Shown here piece by piece: positions 13,701-25,253 of a stretch of DNA of 64,000 bases (position 1 is its first letter; each line of letters begins with the position of its first letter). Origin of the DNA: Nymphaea colorata. Lineage: Eukaryota; Streptophyta; Magnoliopsida; Nymphaeales; Nymphaeaceae. The notes beneath the pieces were generated by a model. It was not told the DNA's origin. It saw nothing but the letters and a program-made list of their open reading frames with translations, and searched no databases. The DNA lies in assembly GCF_008831285.2 (NCBI RefSeq), contig NW_022204507.1, forward strand, positions 2,110,001 to 2,174,000, given 5' to 3'. Made by a program: the position numbers and the translations under genes.

Positions 13701-14423
13701 AGATTATTGTCAGTCCATTGAATTAGCTACTCCAATAAGTGAAATAGTATTCAGTGTTCAGCAATTCCGGACAAAGTTTATACAACATTGAATACATGGA
13801 GTTACCAATATTCAAAATTCATGAATGAAACATTCTGAATAAAAAATGAGGAAATGAAACAAGAGATATATTTCATAGAACTGCAGCCAAAGAAGAACAA
13901 ACCACCTATCTGAATTTTGTATGTGCAACATACCTGCTCTAATAAGTGCATCCCATAGCTCTTCTGGCAAAATGCATCCGTTATGTTCAACGTCAATGGC
14001 TTGAAAAATGCGGTAAAGCTCAAGTTCTTTATCATCCATGTAGCGCTTAAACTCCTGATAGTTAACACGCCCGTCCCTGTCAGCGTCACAAACTTTGAGA
14101 AGGTCTCTCGCATACTTATACTCTGCAGGTATCTGAAGTGCCTTGAGGCCCAACTCTATGTGTGAATAGTCAAGGTAACCACTATTTGAGGCATCAAAGA
14201 AGTTAAAGAGACTCCGAATCCTAAGCTCCCTCTCCTCCTTAGTCTCCCTCAATGCCAAAAGTACATGTTCCATGGACACAGGACCTGACTTCCGCACCGG
14301 ATTGCAACATCCTGACTTCCGTTCACTGCCGGATTTCGTTGCACCAGACAAACGATCCGACATCGATTTCTTCTCCGCTTTTGAGAATCCGACATGTTCA
14401 ACCGCCTGTCCAGCACCTGACAT
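1745..14423 (-). CDS. APC: Calcium-dependent mitochondrial ATP-Mg/phosphate carrier, four exons
   Basis: This is a calcium-regulated carrier of the mitochondrial inner membrane (plant APC, animal SCaMC), a family that exchanges ATP-Mg or ADP for phosphate. The exons are 14423-13934, 4763-3978, 3127-3037 and 1937-1745. All introns are GT-AG, phases agree, and the total is 519 codons plus TAG; Arabidopsis relatives are about 475-490 aa. EF-hand loops lie at residues 77-88, 113-124, 144-155 and 180-191. Loops 2-4 have the usual Asp, Gly and Glu positions; loop 1 ends in His instead of Glu. Three carrier repeats follow, with signatures PLDRLK (256-261), PMDLVK (351-356) and the family's degenerate PLQVIR (449-454). 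The start ATG at 14423 opens a basic, low-complexity N-terminus and has no upstream in-frame extension that looks coding. Close similarity to APC runs across every junction, so no exon appears to be missing. The exact paralogue is not determined. Confidence 0.95.
3979..4100 (-). other. C-terminal end of exon 2 of the carrier
   Basis: The exon encodes the end of carrier repeat 2 ([20 protein letters not shown]) and stops at a GTAAGT donor read from 3977. The next exon (3127-3037) restores the Asp-Pro-Gly-Pro-Leu that opens repeat 3. This join shows that the splice model is right at this site. Confidence 0.85.
5596..5637. repeat. AT dinucleotide microsatellite
   Basis: Two runs of alternating A and T separated by AAATAAACAA, inside carrier intron 1. 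Confidence 0.9.
6285..6460. repeat. Diverged relative of the 9,732-10,423 palindromic element
   Basis: The stretch opens with ACCATTGTTGTAAAAAGTGTATC, followed by CGGTCAG, a GTATCGTAAATG-like block and then AT-rich sequence. This order matches the reverse complement of the right half of the element at 9,732-10,423, where ACCAATGTTATAAAAGG is followed by GTGTATCGGTCAGG. A shorter relative with TGTATCAC and TGGTCAGGCC lies near 6,065-6,110. Confidence 0.5.
6990..7265. repeat. Second palindrome-rich relative in intron 1
   Basis: It has the same AT-rich lead-in (repeated AATCAGGAAAAATCA) followed by a block of GTATCG/CGATAC-type words (TACGATGC, ATACGATACGTACGAG). Its limits are not sharp, and the terminal repeats seen at 9,732-10,423 are not visible here. 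Confidence 0.4.
7757..7842. mobile_element. Small inverted-repeat (MITE-like) element
   Basis: The left end TGTTTGGATGTA is mirrored on the right by TACACCCAAACA, that is 11 of 12 bases when reverse complemented. The unit is about 85 bp. No clear target duplication was seen, so a chance inverted repeat remains possible. Confidence 0.35.
8915..9410. repeat. GTACC/GACACGGGTA-rich repeat with a GTGT tract
   Basis: The left part has GTACCCGTGTCGACAC followed by GACACGGGTATGGGTATG. The right part has several TGTACC words. Between them lies (TG)9 at about 9,299-9,317. The arrangement resembles a degenerate transposon, but no matching ends or target duplication could be defined. Confidence 0.3.
9732..10423. 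mobile_element. 692-bp inverted-repeat element with palindromic core
   Basis: The left terminus GTTCAACCCAATGTTAT is mirrored by ATAACATTGGTTGAAC at the right, which is 16 of 17 positions with one extra C. The interior begins with a cluster of CGTATCG/CGATACG words, including a perfect 14-bp-arm hairpin at 9,784-9,818. There is no open frame, so it is a non-autonomous element. The superfamily is not assigned. Confidence 0.6.
11407..12470. repeat. Tandem direct duplication, two units of about 545 bp
   Basis: Unit 1 (about 11,407-11,925) and unit 2 (about 11,954-12,470) share the same order of blocks: an AGGAGGAAGAAGG start, a CACAAGAGAA(A/G)A block, an AATAACAAATAATGAGCCTGAG block, and a GTTTGATGACT...CACCTGAAGCAGTCAT end. 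The offset is 547 at the left and 545 at the right. The copies differ at many positions, so the duplication is old. Both lie in carrier intron 1. Confidence 0.8.
13031..13235. repeat. Tandem direct duplication, period 107 bp
   Basis: GTTGCTAAC-GTTCCAAGAGTG-CAGATGCTCATAAAGA...TTACTTGTCTGGACTTACAGCA occurs twice, at 13,031 and 13,136. The shared right end (TACAGCA) recurs with an offset of exactly 107 bp. It sits in carrier intron 1, about 0.7 kb from exon 1. Confidence 0.85.
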
Positions 14424-15130
14424 TCTTCACAGATGTCACACTAATCTACAGAATCACCGTCCATGAAACGTCCAGCGCCACTAATTTTTCAACCGGAGAC
14501 CGATCGTTGGGCATCAAAACCCGTCATAGAAGGAAAAAAGTGGACGTAAAACAGAGTTGACAACCAGAAATTGGCAAGACTATACGCTCAACTGAAGATG
14601 TAGGTCCATCGCTGAAACAAGAACGTAAGGAGCGAACGAATTGACGCCGTGATAAAGAATATTTTGGGCTTAAATTATCAGATACCGTATCCAGAGAAGG
14701 TGAAATTCAAACTCACCAATAAGTTCAAGAGAAAAATGAAGCAAGCAGGTGATCAACGTCAAAAATCCATCCAAGTTCCGATTCTCCTATTACCGCACAG
14801 AAAAAAATATATCAAGAACTGTGCGCGGACTGATCCGAATACTTTCTCAAAACCATCGATTCCACCCAAAAAACTGGAATCCGGCCAAGAAATCCTTTGC
14901 ATGAGGATCAGACAAAAAACCACAGGCTCGCAGATATTAGGTCAAGGTTACCAGTGGTCGAAAGATCCAGTCCCTTCCGTCGGCCGGAAATCCTTACCGG
15001 GATCCCGCTATTCCATCGTTTTCGGGGCGGGAGTATGCCGGAACAACTCCACGGATCGCGAATCGCCGGGCGAGCCGGAAAGCCAGGTCTCCATATGAGG
15101 GAGGGCGAGGGGGAAAGAGAGATTTAGAGT
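14424..15130 (-). promoter_or_regulatory. Probable 5' UTR and promoter of the carrier gene
   Basis: GC content rises upstream of the carrier ATG and peaks near 14,940-15,110, as is common around plant transcription starts. No TATA box or transcription start can be placed with confidence. The open frames here on the plus strand have no recognisable domain and I treat them as chance. Confidence 0.35.
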
Positions 15131-18100
15131 TGGCTCTTCGTCATCTTCCCTTCTCCTGTAAAGGAAACGATGAATGATAAAAACGTATAACCAGACGCAT
15201 ATTCTTCAAAAAATATATCTGGCGTAGCGTCTCTTGCGACCGGCCATTTCTCCCTTTCCCTCTAACCCCCACTCCTTTTTGCCCCGCACTTTGTACCCAA
15301 GTTATTTTCTCTGGCTTCCAAAGATGAGCAGCTGGAATTTGTAAAGCCTCCAAATGCCTCTACCTTTTCCTGTATTCCCTTTTTCGACGCTTTGGCTTCT
15401 GAAACCTTCTCCAAATACTTTTATTTATTTATTTATATAAAAGCCAATCTTTTACAAGAAAAGAACACGGCCGATCCAATTCCAGAGCGACGGAAAGATG
15501 CGAATTTTAAAATTAAAATAATTTTTCATTTTTTTAAACAGACGGGTATGTCAACATGTCATTCATTTTGGAAAATATCCGTACAGTGTTTTGCGGCGAC
15601 GATCGATCCGCAATGGTATTAATAGAAGGGAGAGAGATATTATTATATATTAAAAATGACAAATACCCTTTGTCATTTTTTTAATAAAAAAAAAACAGTG
15701 AAACACATACGCATATGACCTTCAGACAGAAGGTCTTTTAAGTAGTATGATTTTCACAACGAAGATCAGCTGTCAACTTCAACTCAAATAAGCTTGTAAC
15801 AGCTTTTCTTTAGTTTAATTTGGATCCAGCTTTTTACTACTTCACCCTACTCCCTCTCTGGCGTCGTGCTATTGGATCTGGTTTCAATTTTGGACTCACA
15901 CTTGAACATCTAAATCAGATCTTGATTCGACTTGCTCCCAAACTTTATTATCAGAGCGGAGGCACCTCCTTCACGCCCTCTTGTGAAGGATCCAAACAAA
16001 TAACCTGCTCGGAAGAAAAAAACGACTATCCGGTAAAATTTTTCGGAAATGTGAGGAACTTTATGGCAATATATCTAGCTTGATGTTCCTAAACAAAAAA
16101 ATACTTTAATTTTCTAATAAACTGCAACTTTCACCGTCCATGAACGCATTCTTTAGCATTACATGACAGCCCCTATATTTTGGGAAAAAAGCCAAAGGGA
16201 AGGGAGGGTGAAAAATTAACAGAATTTTAGAATAGCAAAGTTGATTGACCAACAAACATATTCTATCCATTCTTCACACTTCCAATTTGATAAGTTCATC
16301 TAAACCTTAAAAAAGGATAGAAAGAAAGAAAGAAAGAAAGAAATTATTTCTTACACCCATAGTGGTGGTGTCATAATTTTGTACAATATATTGCCCTTAA
16401 CGCCCTACTTAGACTAAGACTAAGCCCAAAGGATAAAGGAAAAGGGAGACTCGGAAGAAGGAGAAGAAACGATTGCTCTTTAAAAAAAAAGAAAAACACA
16501 CACACACGTGGCAGAAAACAGTGCATTAATAGTGATACGTCAGGAGAATTAAAGGATGGATGGCCCTTGGGCTTGGAGAATCAGTACGAGTTTGGGGGGA
16601 TAGGCACTGGAGCTTGACCTTTGGGTACTTCATCGTGTCACAGCATCATCCTCCCGCCGGGTGCGTTTGGTGTGCCTTTTCCTTTCCACCCTCCCAACGT
16701 TCTGCTCCATTATTTTATTAGGCTTTTCTGGGAAGCAGGAGAAGAAGACGGTACCTCCACTCCACCTTTCTTTTCCTCTTGCCGCCAACCCTGTGGCCAT
16801 GTACTAACGAACGCTCTTTACTCGTCAACGCCCGAGCCTTCCCCATGTTGGCTCGGTCCGTCAAGGCGGCGGCTCGATCTGATACCCAACAAATCCTTTG
16901 CAAATTAACTCCGCCTTACCCGTATACACAAAGGCAATGTAAGGCGTCCCAAAAGGTGGAAAGAAAAAAAAATAATAAAGTGTTGCGGTGTATGAGTATT
17001 ATACAGTAAAAAAATTATTTGTTATAATACGGGAAAACTATATATCTCAAGAATATAATCTCGGTGAATTTTTAAAAACATTTAATATATCTTAAAAATT
17101 ATAAAAAAATACAAAAAAGAGAAAAATGCATATAATACTCATATTATACCCATTTTTCTTTGTTTTGACATTTAAAAAAAAACGTGTTTTTTTTCACGGC
17201 TTATGTTTTTCGTTTTTTTTTTTAATAAAACTTGTTTTGTGTGACAATGAATTTTTCTCTCGCTTCCAAACATGCTTGTTAAAAACTATGAATTTAAGCA
17301 CAGAAAATCAAACTTTCTAAATCTGAAGACTGGATTTCACGGAAAATCCTACCTACTACCAAACCACAGATTTCATATCCAAGGATTTAAGATCTGTAAG
17401 TTTGGAGATCTGAAGTCCGATTGGGACGGGGTGTCAGACTTTTGGCACGGATCTCAAATCCATACAAGAAATCCAAAAGAAAAAAAAAAAAAAACGGTAG
17501 CATAGATGGTTTGATTACTTGAAGCAGATGGAAATAGTTCAGCGCATGGACGGAACCGAATGAATTACATGCTTTTATTTAAACATTTGCCAAGGCTGCC
17601 AAGTAATTCATTGTCACAAAAAATAAGCAAAGGAAATATGAATATTTATCATGCGGGTCACTTGTGGTCTTTAACATCCAATAGTTTGTTATACGCATAG
17701 TCCTTATAAAGCTGAAGGAATGGCTATTATAATAAGGTGACACAAAAAGTGGCCATCTGACCTTTATTCATATATTCGTATTCGATCTACATCTCGGTCA
17801 ACTTGATAAAAGGAAAAGAAGCATTTAATTTAGTTTGGAGGCTTAAAGGAGAAAACAGAACAACCCATTTTCTGTATCATCATTGTGGTGCCCTAGGGCT
17901 CGCTCCTCTGTTTTTCGTAGAGGCAATGGCGGAGGCGCTGATGTGGGCATTTCTCGACATCAGCCCATACAAATTCACTTACGGTCATATTGGTACTTCA
18001 TTATCTTTTTATTAATTTTCATATAGGTGCCTCTTCAATTAAAATTTAAACTAAAAACTAATAGTGCTCGTTAACTAGAAATTTCTGACTCTACTGTTGG

Positions 18101-20547
18101 GGCCCAGAAGACGACTGCTTGTCCTTGGCATTGTTTCACCATGGAGTAGGTGATCCGACAAGATGCTGTTTTGAGCATCCTTTCTTCTCATCACATCATT
18201 GCTTGGGCCTTCATGGTTGGGCCAGCCGGCTGCCTGGCTCGATCCCATGTCCAACCTTAATTTTGAACTCTGCCTTTAGCTACAATTAAGGGAAATCAAG
18301 AACAAAAAGCAGGAATATAAAGCGGAAAGTGAACGACCAAAACTTAAAAAATAAAGAAATAAATAAATGAAATATATATATATATATATATATATGGATC
18401 CTTACGTATTGAATTCAACCCAGTTTTCAGACAAAAAGAAACAACGTAGATATTAGATAATCCAAAACTACAGTCTAAGCATCGACTTAACTGAACAATT
18501 GCCCTTGGGATCTGATATACATTGGATCTGGATCTGTTCTACATATATCACAATTGGTATAAAAGATGATGAAGACAATTATGGTGTTGGATAACTTACC
18601 ACTTTCAGTAGAGAGAGAAAGCGGTTAGAAAAAATTGTTTTTTTGAACCGGATTCTAAAATTCTAGCTGCAATAGTGCGAGCCTTATAATATTTACTATA
18701 TTGATTGGTAGAATTGGCCGATTCGGAGTGAACCGGCCAGTAGTTCAACCCGAGCTAGCCAACAAACATGAGGTATAAATTGAACCGCCGAATATGATAA
18801 GGCAGTTCGAACGAGTCCATGGTCAGGCCCACGCGACTTGGAGTACTTTTACGACTCAATATTCATTTCCTTTTATTGCCAAATAAATATATGAGCCTGA
18901 ATGTCTATTCAGGCCCGTTTAGCATGTTTACTTTTACAACTAAATAGGACTTCCTTAGATTTTTGGAATGCTTGCGTTGCGTGTCATCAAAACAGGGTTG
19001 AGGGAAACTAATTTTTCACAAAATTTGGTACTGTAAAAGAGAGCAAAACATCTCTCAGGTTATTTAAAAGAAACCAGGTTTTTTGGGTATGTAATTGAAA
19101 CAAAGAAAACAAGTGTTCAAAACTACTCTAGGTTTTCTTAACACCAAGTTTAAGAGTGTCATCCAAATGCCCCTTAACATGGCAGGCAAGTTTGACTTTT
19201 AGAGGTCAATTTTCATGTGGGAACGCTGTTTGTGCATCAAATTCCACATCTTGACCAATATGTATCATATCACCTTCTACTGTTGGTCTCTCTGTTTGTT
19301 TGTTTTTTTTTTTTTTTCCCTGGTAGTTTCAAATTTAGCCAATTCATAAATAGTTCGTTAACAAAAGATGCTGAGTATTCTAAGTTCAATATAAGAGCCA
19401 TCATTTCAATTTGCAGCTGATATATGACCGATACTGACAACACTCGAACAATAATGTTAGCATTTGATCAACGTTCATTTCAGTGCCTTGGGTCATCCCA
19501 AAGCTTTTTTTTTTTTTTTAAGTTTTGAAAAGTTGTCGTCGGTAACATAAATATCGTAACTGAGTTTCTGAAAAGATTTAGTAAAGTCTTCCTCCTGCCT
19601 CCACGGGTGGGCAGTGTATTCTCAAATTTAGGTGGCAAGAGGTGGGGTTTTTTTTTTTTATCTTTCTTTCCCTAAAAAAAAAAAAAAGTCTCGTGAAGCA
19701 GGGATTTGGCGACAAGTTTATTAATGATAACTCATCTATAGATTATCCAAAAAAGGGGAGCCAGTCAGGCGGCCTATCTGTAATTGGTCTCTTTATGATG
19801 GAAGAGCTAACCGTCATGGCCAAAATGTGAACCACATTATTTATAGCGCTGTTTCTCCCTCTACAATTTATATTTGCACTCTGCTCTTATATACTTCTGG
19901 AATTTAAGGTCTTCATGTGTGACTTTTAATCGTTTGATTCTTTAATCACATGAAGTTCCCCACGTTGGAACTTTGTTGGGTTGCGCCCAGGGATGTTTGC
20001 AATACAAAGCATCGATCCGTAACAGCTTAACCTGTAACAACGGGCAGAAAACAGGAGGGAGAGATCAAGTAGAAAAGCAAATGTAAGTGTGAACAATTTT
20101 ACGGCTTTGCCTCAAGCAGCCATCGTACTCATATCTACCTTGTATGCATCTACTGCGTTGATAATAAGAGGATCGTAGGTTTAAACATAAAGCGGCCGCC
20201 GCCTTCGGCATTAGCAGTTACGGGCCTATCGTTGAGTCGAATTCATTTTTCTCTTTTTTTTGTTTAAAAAAAAGCTTGTAACTATTAGTGGTGGCAATAA
20301 CCTTAATGTTTTAAGGGGCACCTATATATAAACAACCAAACATACAAATTTGTTAACATAAAAATAAGTACAGTTTGTAAAGCTGGTGTGGGTAACTGTC
20401 CCCCACTGCTTGTAACTATTTTAATAAAGTTGCAATACCACCTCATGTCCGATCAGCAGGCCCTCTCATCCATTAAGGGTCGTGGCTCTAGCTTGTGGCC
20501 ACAACCCAACACCTCTTTTAGTTCTTGCTGCAAAAGTTGCATCATCG
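15131..20547. other. Intergenic stretch without a supported gene
   Basis: AT-rich sequence with simple repeats: (GAAA)n at 16,318-16,343, an AT run at 18,370-18,395, and poly-T/poly-A tracts near 17,200, 19,300 and 19,510. Near 19,155-19,176 the sequence GTCATCCAAATGCCCCTTAA looks like the right end of a small TTA-flanked element, but I could not find a convincing left end. No domain-bearing open frame was recognised. Confidence 0.5.
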
Positions 20548-23500
20548 TGTTAGGGTCGGACCAATGGCGGCAGAAATATGCACTTCCATGGCCGATCCTT
20601 CTCCAAGATCTATGAGGTTGTTGCCGAAGTATATGTTTAAAAAATTAAATGCACCGAATGGTTCCCCAACCGGACAGTCACTCCGGCTTAAATTGTAGGT
20701 CAAGATTAACAAGTAAAGCTTCCCAATCCGGCTTAACCTACTACAAAACAACTAGGGGTGTGAAGAAGCTTATTACAACCGTAGCATACAAGAGATTTGG
20801 CTCCTCACTCATCAAACCATTCATCCATTTGTACAATCCCTAATAGGCCAAACCACACCCTTGACCCCAGGGAGGCTTTTCAACCCAGGAATCGTGTCTT
20901 TAGCCCAAGGCCTTAGAGGGATCCTAGCCGGTTGAAGGTGTCCGAAGATGGCTCAAAGCAAGAACACCCAACCCACGGTTCTATAGGGTGAACCGGATTT
21001 TACCTTCCGAGGCCTCGCTCGGGGACTCCTCGTGCTCACTAAGGAGAAAACCGGCAGTCTAAATCTGCCCCCTTAGTATTTGGCTCCTCTTCAATCTTGG
21101 GCAGCAAACTCCTCCTTAAATAGAACAAGTAAAAACCAAGAGATCACTGTCCAATCAAGTTATAACCGCAAGAGAGAGAAGTGAATTTAATCACCCGATC
21201 ACCGAATAACCCCAAGAGTAAGATTTGTATCGATTGGGGGATGCTATCGCCAATATCACCGGGTGAGTGCGGTTTCTTCCCTCTGGGCAGCAACTCCATG
21301 CACGGTCGTGGTTGATGCCTCGCGGTTCGTGGCTGGAATTCAAGTAAAAGAACAAAATCCAGCAAGTATCAAGACTTAGAAATTGAATAAGGAATCAATT
21401 TTTATGTAAGGGAAGTTGTCACTGTAGAGACCGTATGAACCCCGGTCTTTGTATCGATTGGGGGAGGTTGTCACCTTATATGCCAGCAATCATTGCGGCT
21501 TCCTGCAAGGTTACACTCCTTCTCCTTCTGAAAGATGTGGGAATGCACTTCACCGGATCAGATTTGAACCCCATGGAACATATGTCGAATGGGGGAGGCA
21601 AGTGTGAAAAGTGTTCACACACGCATGTCTTCCGTAGTCCGGCGATCGGAGCTCCTTCCGGTGAGGGATGTTAGTCGGAATCTGGCGGTAGGGCTCTTCT
21701 CCTCCTAGGCGGCCTTGATGGACTTTGAGTACTCCAAGGTGGGTTGCCTCCTTCCTCACGTGAGCTAGGGTTTGGAGTTGCTTATTTGGGTCGTGATCCT
21801 CCTTCCAAGTCACGTGATCCTCCTAGATCGGTGGATTGATTGAAGAATTGCCAAGATTGAGGAGGTCACACGTTGCAAGATCCTTTCCCAGAATATTGCA
21901 TGTTATCTCCTCCTTCCAAGCTGGGATAGACCATGCGAGCTGCTCCTTGCCACGTGGCGTCTCCACGAAGAGCCACCTCAATCGTTCCTTAAACACCCAA
22001 GGTCTAGATACATTGAACCTAGGGCGTGAGATGAACACTTTCCAACTTCGTAGGATCGGATGAGATCACGCGGCCCTTCCTTTTAGGGACGGTAGCAAGG
22101 TGGTGCACTCTCTTTGTCTATTTTGAATTCTGTCCCAAAATGACGCTCAGCTGATTTTGGCGCCTTTCCCCACTGATTGACACCTGTCCTTCATGAAATT
22201 AGTTGCAGATCTCCATGCCAAAAACGTTGGCATTGGATTTGGAAAGAGCTGATCGGCGCCAACACTTCCCTATTTTGGCACGCTAGGGTTGCTTCTTCAC
22301 GAGTTGCACTAGGGTTTGCCCCTCCTTCTTGGACTAAAATGTCCTTGGTAAAAGATTAATAATGTAGGTAATGATAATTCCAAAGCAATGGTAGAATTGA
22401 AATTAGTCACTCAAATGACAAACTGGCCAGAATATTGGGCGGCAATCTGAACTACACCATGGATTCCGGCAAACTGGCTGTCAACAAGCAGAGAATAGTA
22501 GACAACGATTTGATAGTCAATCCTAGTCTGATCATCGTGAAATTTAGTATGATGTAGAAAATTTGATTACGAATCTAACAGTGTATGACACGACCTTAAA
22601 CTCCTAGCGGATCTCCACAAACCGTCGCTGCAACAAGCAGTTCTGCGGCGGTGGTTTCAGGGTAGCGGTGGTAGAACTCATCTCTGTTTCTCCATGGATT
22701 TGACTGTCTTCCCAAACTCCGATCACCACCAAATTTTAGTATGTTGAAAAGGACATCCAGAGTTTTCCAACGGTATATGGCAGGTGATCTAACTCTTGAC
22801 GGATCTTTAGCAATCGTCCTTTGATTAGGGCTGTTCTTCATGGTTTCCAATAGGGTGTTGCGGCCGAGCTCCTTCACCCGAGAACTTCTTCTTCCGCCTT
22901 ATTCTTTCAAGATCCATGCCTTTAGCGATTTGGCTTCAACCCATGGGCATTAAATCCTCCATCCAACCATAGAAAGTCCAAGATTAGGCTAGAGTTAGAC
23001 TAATGCTCTCGCAGCCGAATGCACTGAGAGCTTCCAACACTTGGATCTTCGTTCTACCTTAATGCTGCTTGACCAAACCTAATTTAGGGGAGAGAATCTC
23101 AGATGCTTAGGTAGATATAACATTGATCTCATAGAACGGAACATGATCAAGCATCTATGCTAAGTATTGGAAGAAGAGATACTTAGCTTTGGTGTAGACA
23201 CCCGCCAGTAGTCGAACTTGAAGAGGAGAGACAGTTGCTCCTCCCATGAGTGCTGCTTCCTCCTTCAAACTCCCTATGAGCAGATGCCTTTGAACCCCTT
23301 CGTAGTCAAGGGGAATGCACGAGAGCTCAACCAAAATTTGGTTTGAGAAATGGTGATAGATCTCCCATTCAATGGCTTCCAGTCACCATCTTCACGAGAA
23401 TTCTATCAATAATCCTACGGCAATGGTATGTATTGTTGTGTAGTGCTTCCAAGGGAAGCCACGCCCTAAGGACCAATGGTACTCCACGAGAGGGAGAGAA

Positions 23501-24188
23501 AAGACTCAAATTTTATTAAGCAAGAATGAGAATAATGTCTCGGTTTTTTTGCTTATATACAAGAGCTAAAACTTGGTCATACAAAGTCTCAAGATAAGAC
23601 GTAAACCAAACCGAATCAAGCAAAGCAAAACGGTACAAGTAAATAACAAGTCTTTAGAATCAAAGTCAAACCAAAGCAAAAGTCGAAGTCTAAATTTGTG
23701 GCCAAGCCCTCATGCTCCCAGGTTTGGCCTGAGCTCCTCGAATTGAATCTTCAAAGTGAGCTAGAGCCCATCTCGCGTAAGTTGCCCTAGGCTGCTCCGA
23801 GTAACTCCTCTCCATGCCAAGCCCACAGTCTTCTTCATCTACGCTTGGTGCGCCTAGGTCTTCCTCCCGTCTCGCGCTCTTAACCTCCTTGAGGTTTGCA
23901 ACACGTCTTGTACTTCACTTCATCATACCCAGCTCTCAAATGATAGCCTCCCTAAGAGAACCCACGTCTCTGCTAAACAGTGCCTTAGTTGTTCTTGGAG
24001 AATTAGCCTCCTTAGGCTCTTCAATGCTCTCCGGAGCTACTTCTGCATATGAATCCTTAGCCTCCCTAAGATCTTCTCCACTTCCCATAGTCGCGCCCTC
24101 GTAAGAAAAGATAGCCTCACTTAGATCTAAGGTGCTTTCGGTGGAGGTCCTGGTACAGGATGACCGAGCTCTAAGTGGGCTCGTATCA
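20548..24188 (-). repeat. 3' LTR of the gypsy element (3,641 bp)
   Basis: It matches the LTR at 28,336-34,217 along its whole length, from TTAGGGTCGGACC at the left to CTCTAAGTGGGCTCGTATCA at the right. It lacks the 2.2-kb insertion of the other copy. Around 21,520 it also lacks about 100 bp that the other copy has at 31,506-31,600. Short open frames inside it have no known domain. Confidence 0.9.
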
Positions 24189-24189
24189 A

Positions 24190-24202
24190 CCTCACCCTCC
24201 TT
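24190..24202 (-). other. Polypurine tract of the gypsy element
   Basis: Read on the minus strand this is AAGGAGGGTGAGG, directly before the 3' LTR. That is the expected site for plus-strand priming of an LTR retrotransposon. Confidence 0.7.
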
Positions 24203-25253
24203 AGATCGAGCTTGTTCCCAAGGTCGTGATTCAGGGAAGCATAGGTGGATATGTTCCAGCTCCTCCCAAGAGGTTCCCCCATCAGGACCGTAGTGTGGCT
24301 TCAGTCAGGTCACGTAGAACACTGGATGGACTTGAGTAGCTTGGGGCAATGCCAATTGATATGCAGCCTTTCCCACTCTTTGCAGTACTTGGTAAGGACC
24401 ATAGTATCGGGGAAGTAGTTTGGAGTATGGTTGCCCCAAGACAGATTCCTACTTAAATGGAAGCCGTTTGAGCCAAACAAAATCACCCACATTGAATTTG
24501 CTATCTTTCCTGCCCTTATCATAAACCTGCGTCATACGATTATGGGCTTTGCTCATGTTCAATCTGAGTGATTCTAAGATCTCTTCTCTTATGCGAACAA
24601 CACTATCAATGTCATCGTTCATGGTAGTTTCTTCTTCATAACATGGAATAGTAGGTGGCGGGAAACCGTATACAACCTCATAGGGTATAAGTCCCGTATT
24701 GGAATGGAGGCTGGTGTTATAAGATCACTCAGTCTAAGATAAGTATCGAACTCATGTGTTGGGTCGCTCCTCTGCATAGCATCTATCTCACTCTGGCCAT
24801 CTGTCTGAGGGTGATGAGTAGTACTAAAGTGCAAATATGTACCTGCCAATCTCATATACTCTTGTTTGAATGCCCCCAAAAAGATTGAGTCTCTGTCACT
24901 TGCAATCGTATTGGGGATTCCATGCAATTTTCCCACGTGATCTTGATAGATGGAGGCAACCAACAGACACTGATATAAGCAAGGTAGAGGGATGGAATGT
25001 GCTTGCTTTATGAGTCTGTCAACCACCACCATAAATACTACATTCCATTCCAATCTAGGCATAGCCTCTATGAAATCCAAAGAGACATCCCTCCAAGGAC
25101 GAGTAGGGATCGACAAGGGGTTTAAGTGCCCTAGAGGCTTGATAGCCTCATATTTCTCTCACTAGCAAATCTGGCACTTGCGCACAAACTTCCTCACATC
25201 TGCCTTCAAGCCCTCCCACCAGAACTGGGGCTTGATCCGACCAAGGGTCTTGG
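24203..25253 (-). pseudogene. Integrase domain of gypsy pol, degenerate
   Basis: The open segment 25,116-24,619 holds the catalytic core: an Asp in SLDFIEAMP, then ASDRDSIF, then HPQTDGQSE, which fits the DDE order. A remnant of the zinc-binding N-terminus precedes it near 25,250-25,150. After QSE the sequence skips, so part of the core end is deleted. The segment near 24,600-24,300 reads like the integrase C-terminal part in another frame (GPYQVLQRVGKAAYQLAL, then HPVF). Frame breaks make it inactive. Confidence 0.8.

Larger units (their letters stand above)
4764..13933 (-). other. 9.17-kb intron 1 of the carrier gene, rich in repeats
   Basis: Bounded by a GTATGT donor (13933) and a TTTTGCAG acceptor (4764). 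It separates the exon encoding EF-hands 1-3 from the exon that begins at EF-hand 4. The content is AT-rich and consists largely of repeats: palindromic CGTATCG elements (6.0-7.3 and 9.7-10.4 kb), a small inverted-repeat element (7.76 kb), a GTGT tract (9.30 kb), a 545-bp tandem duplication (11.4-12.5 kb) and a 107-bp tandem duplication (13.03-13.23 kb). I see no gene inside it. Confidence 0.8.

Noticed and set aside
18914-19176. Possible small TTA-flanked element
   Set aside because: The right end GTCATCCAAATGCCCCTTAA looks like an element terminus, but the best left candidates share only a few scattered bases with it.
21144-24104. Several 60-96 aa frames inside the 3' LTR
   Set aside because: The same region in the other LTR breaks most of these frames, and none has a known domain.
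24203-24330. Possible chromodomain after the integrase
   Set aside because: The segment between the integrase end and the polypurine tract is short and shows no aromatic-cage pattern that I could defend.
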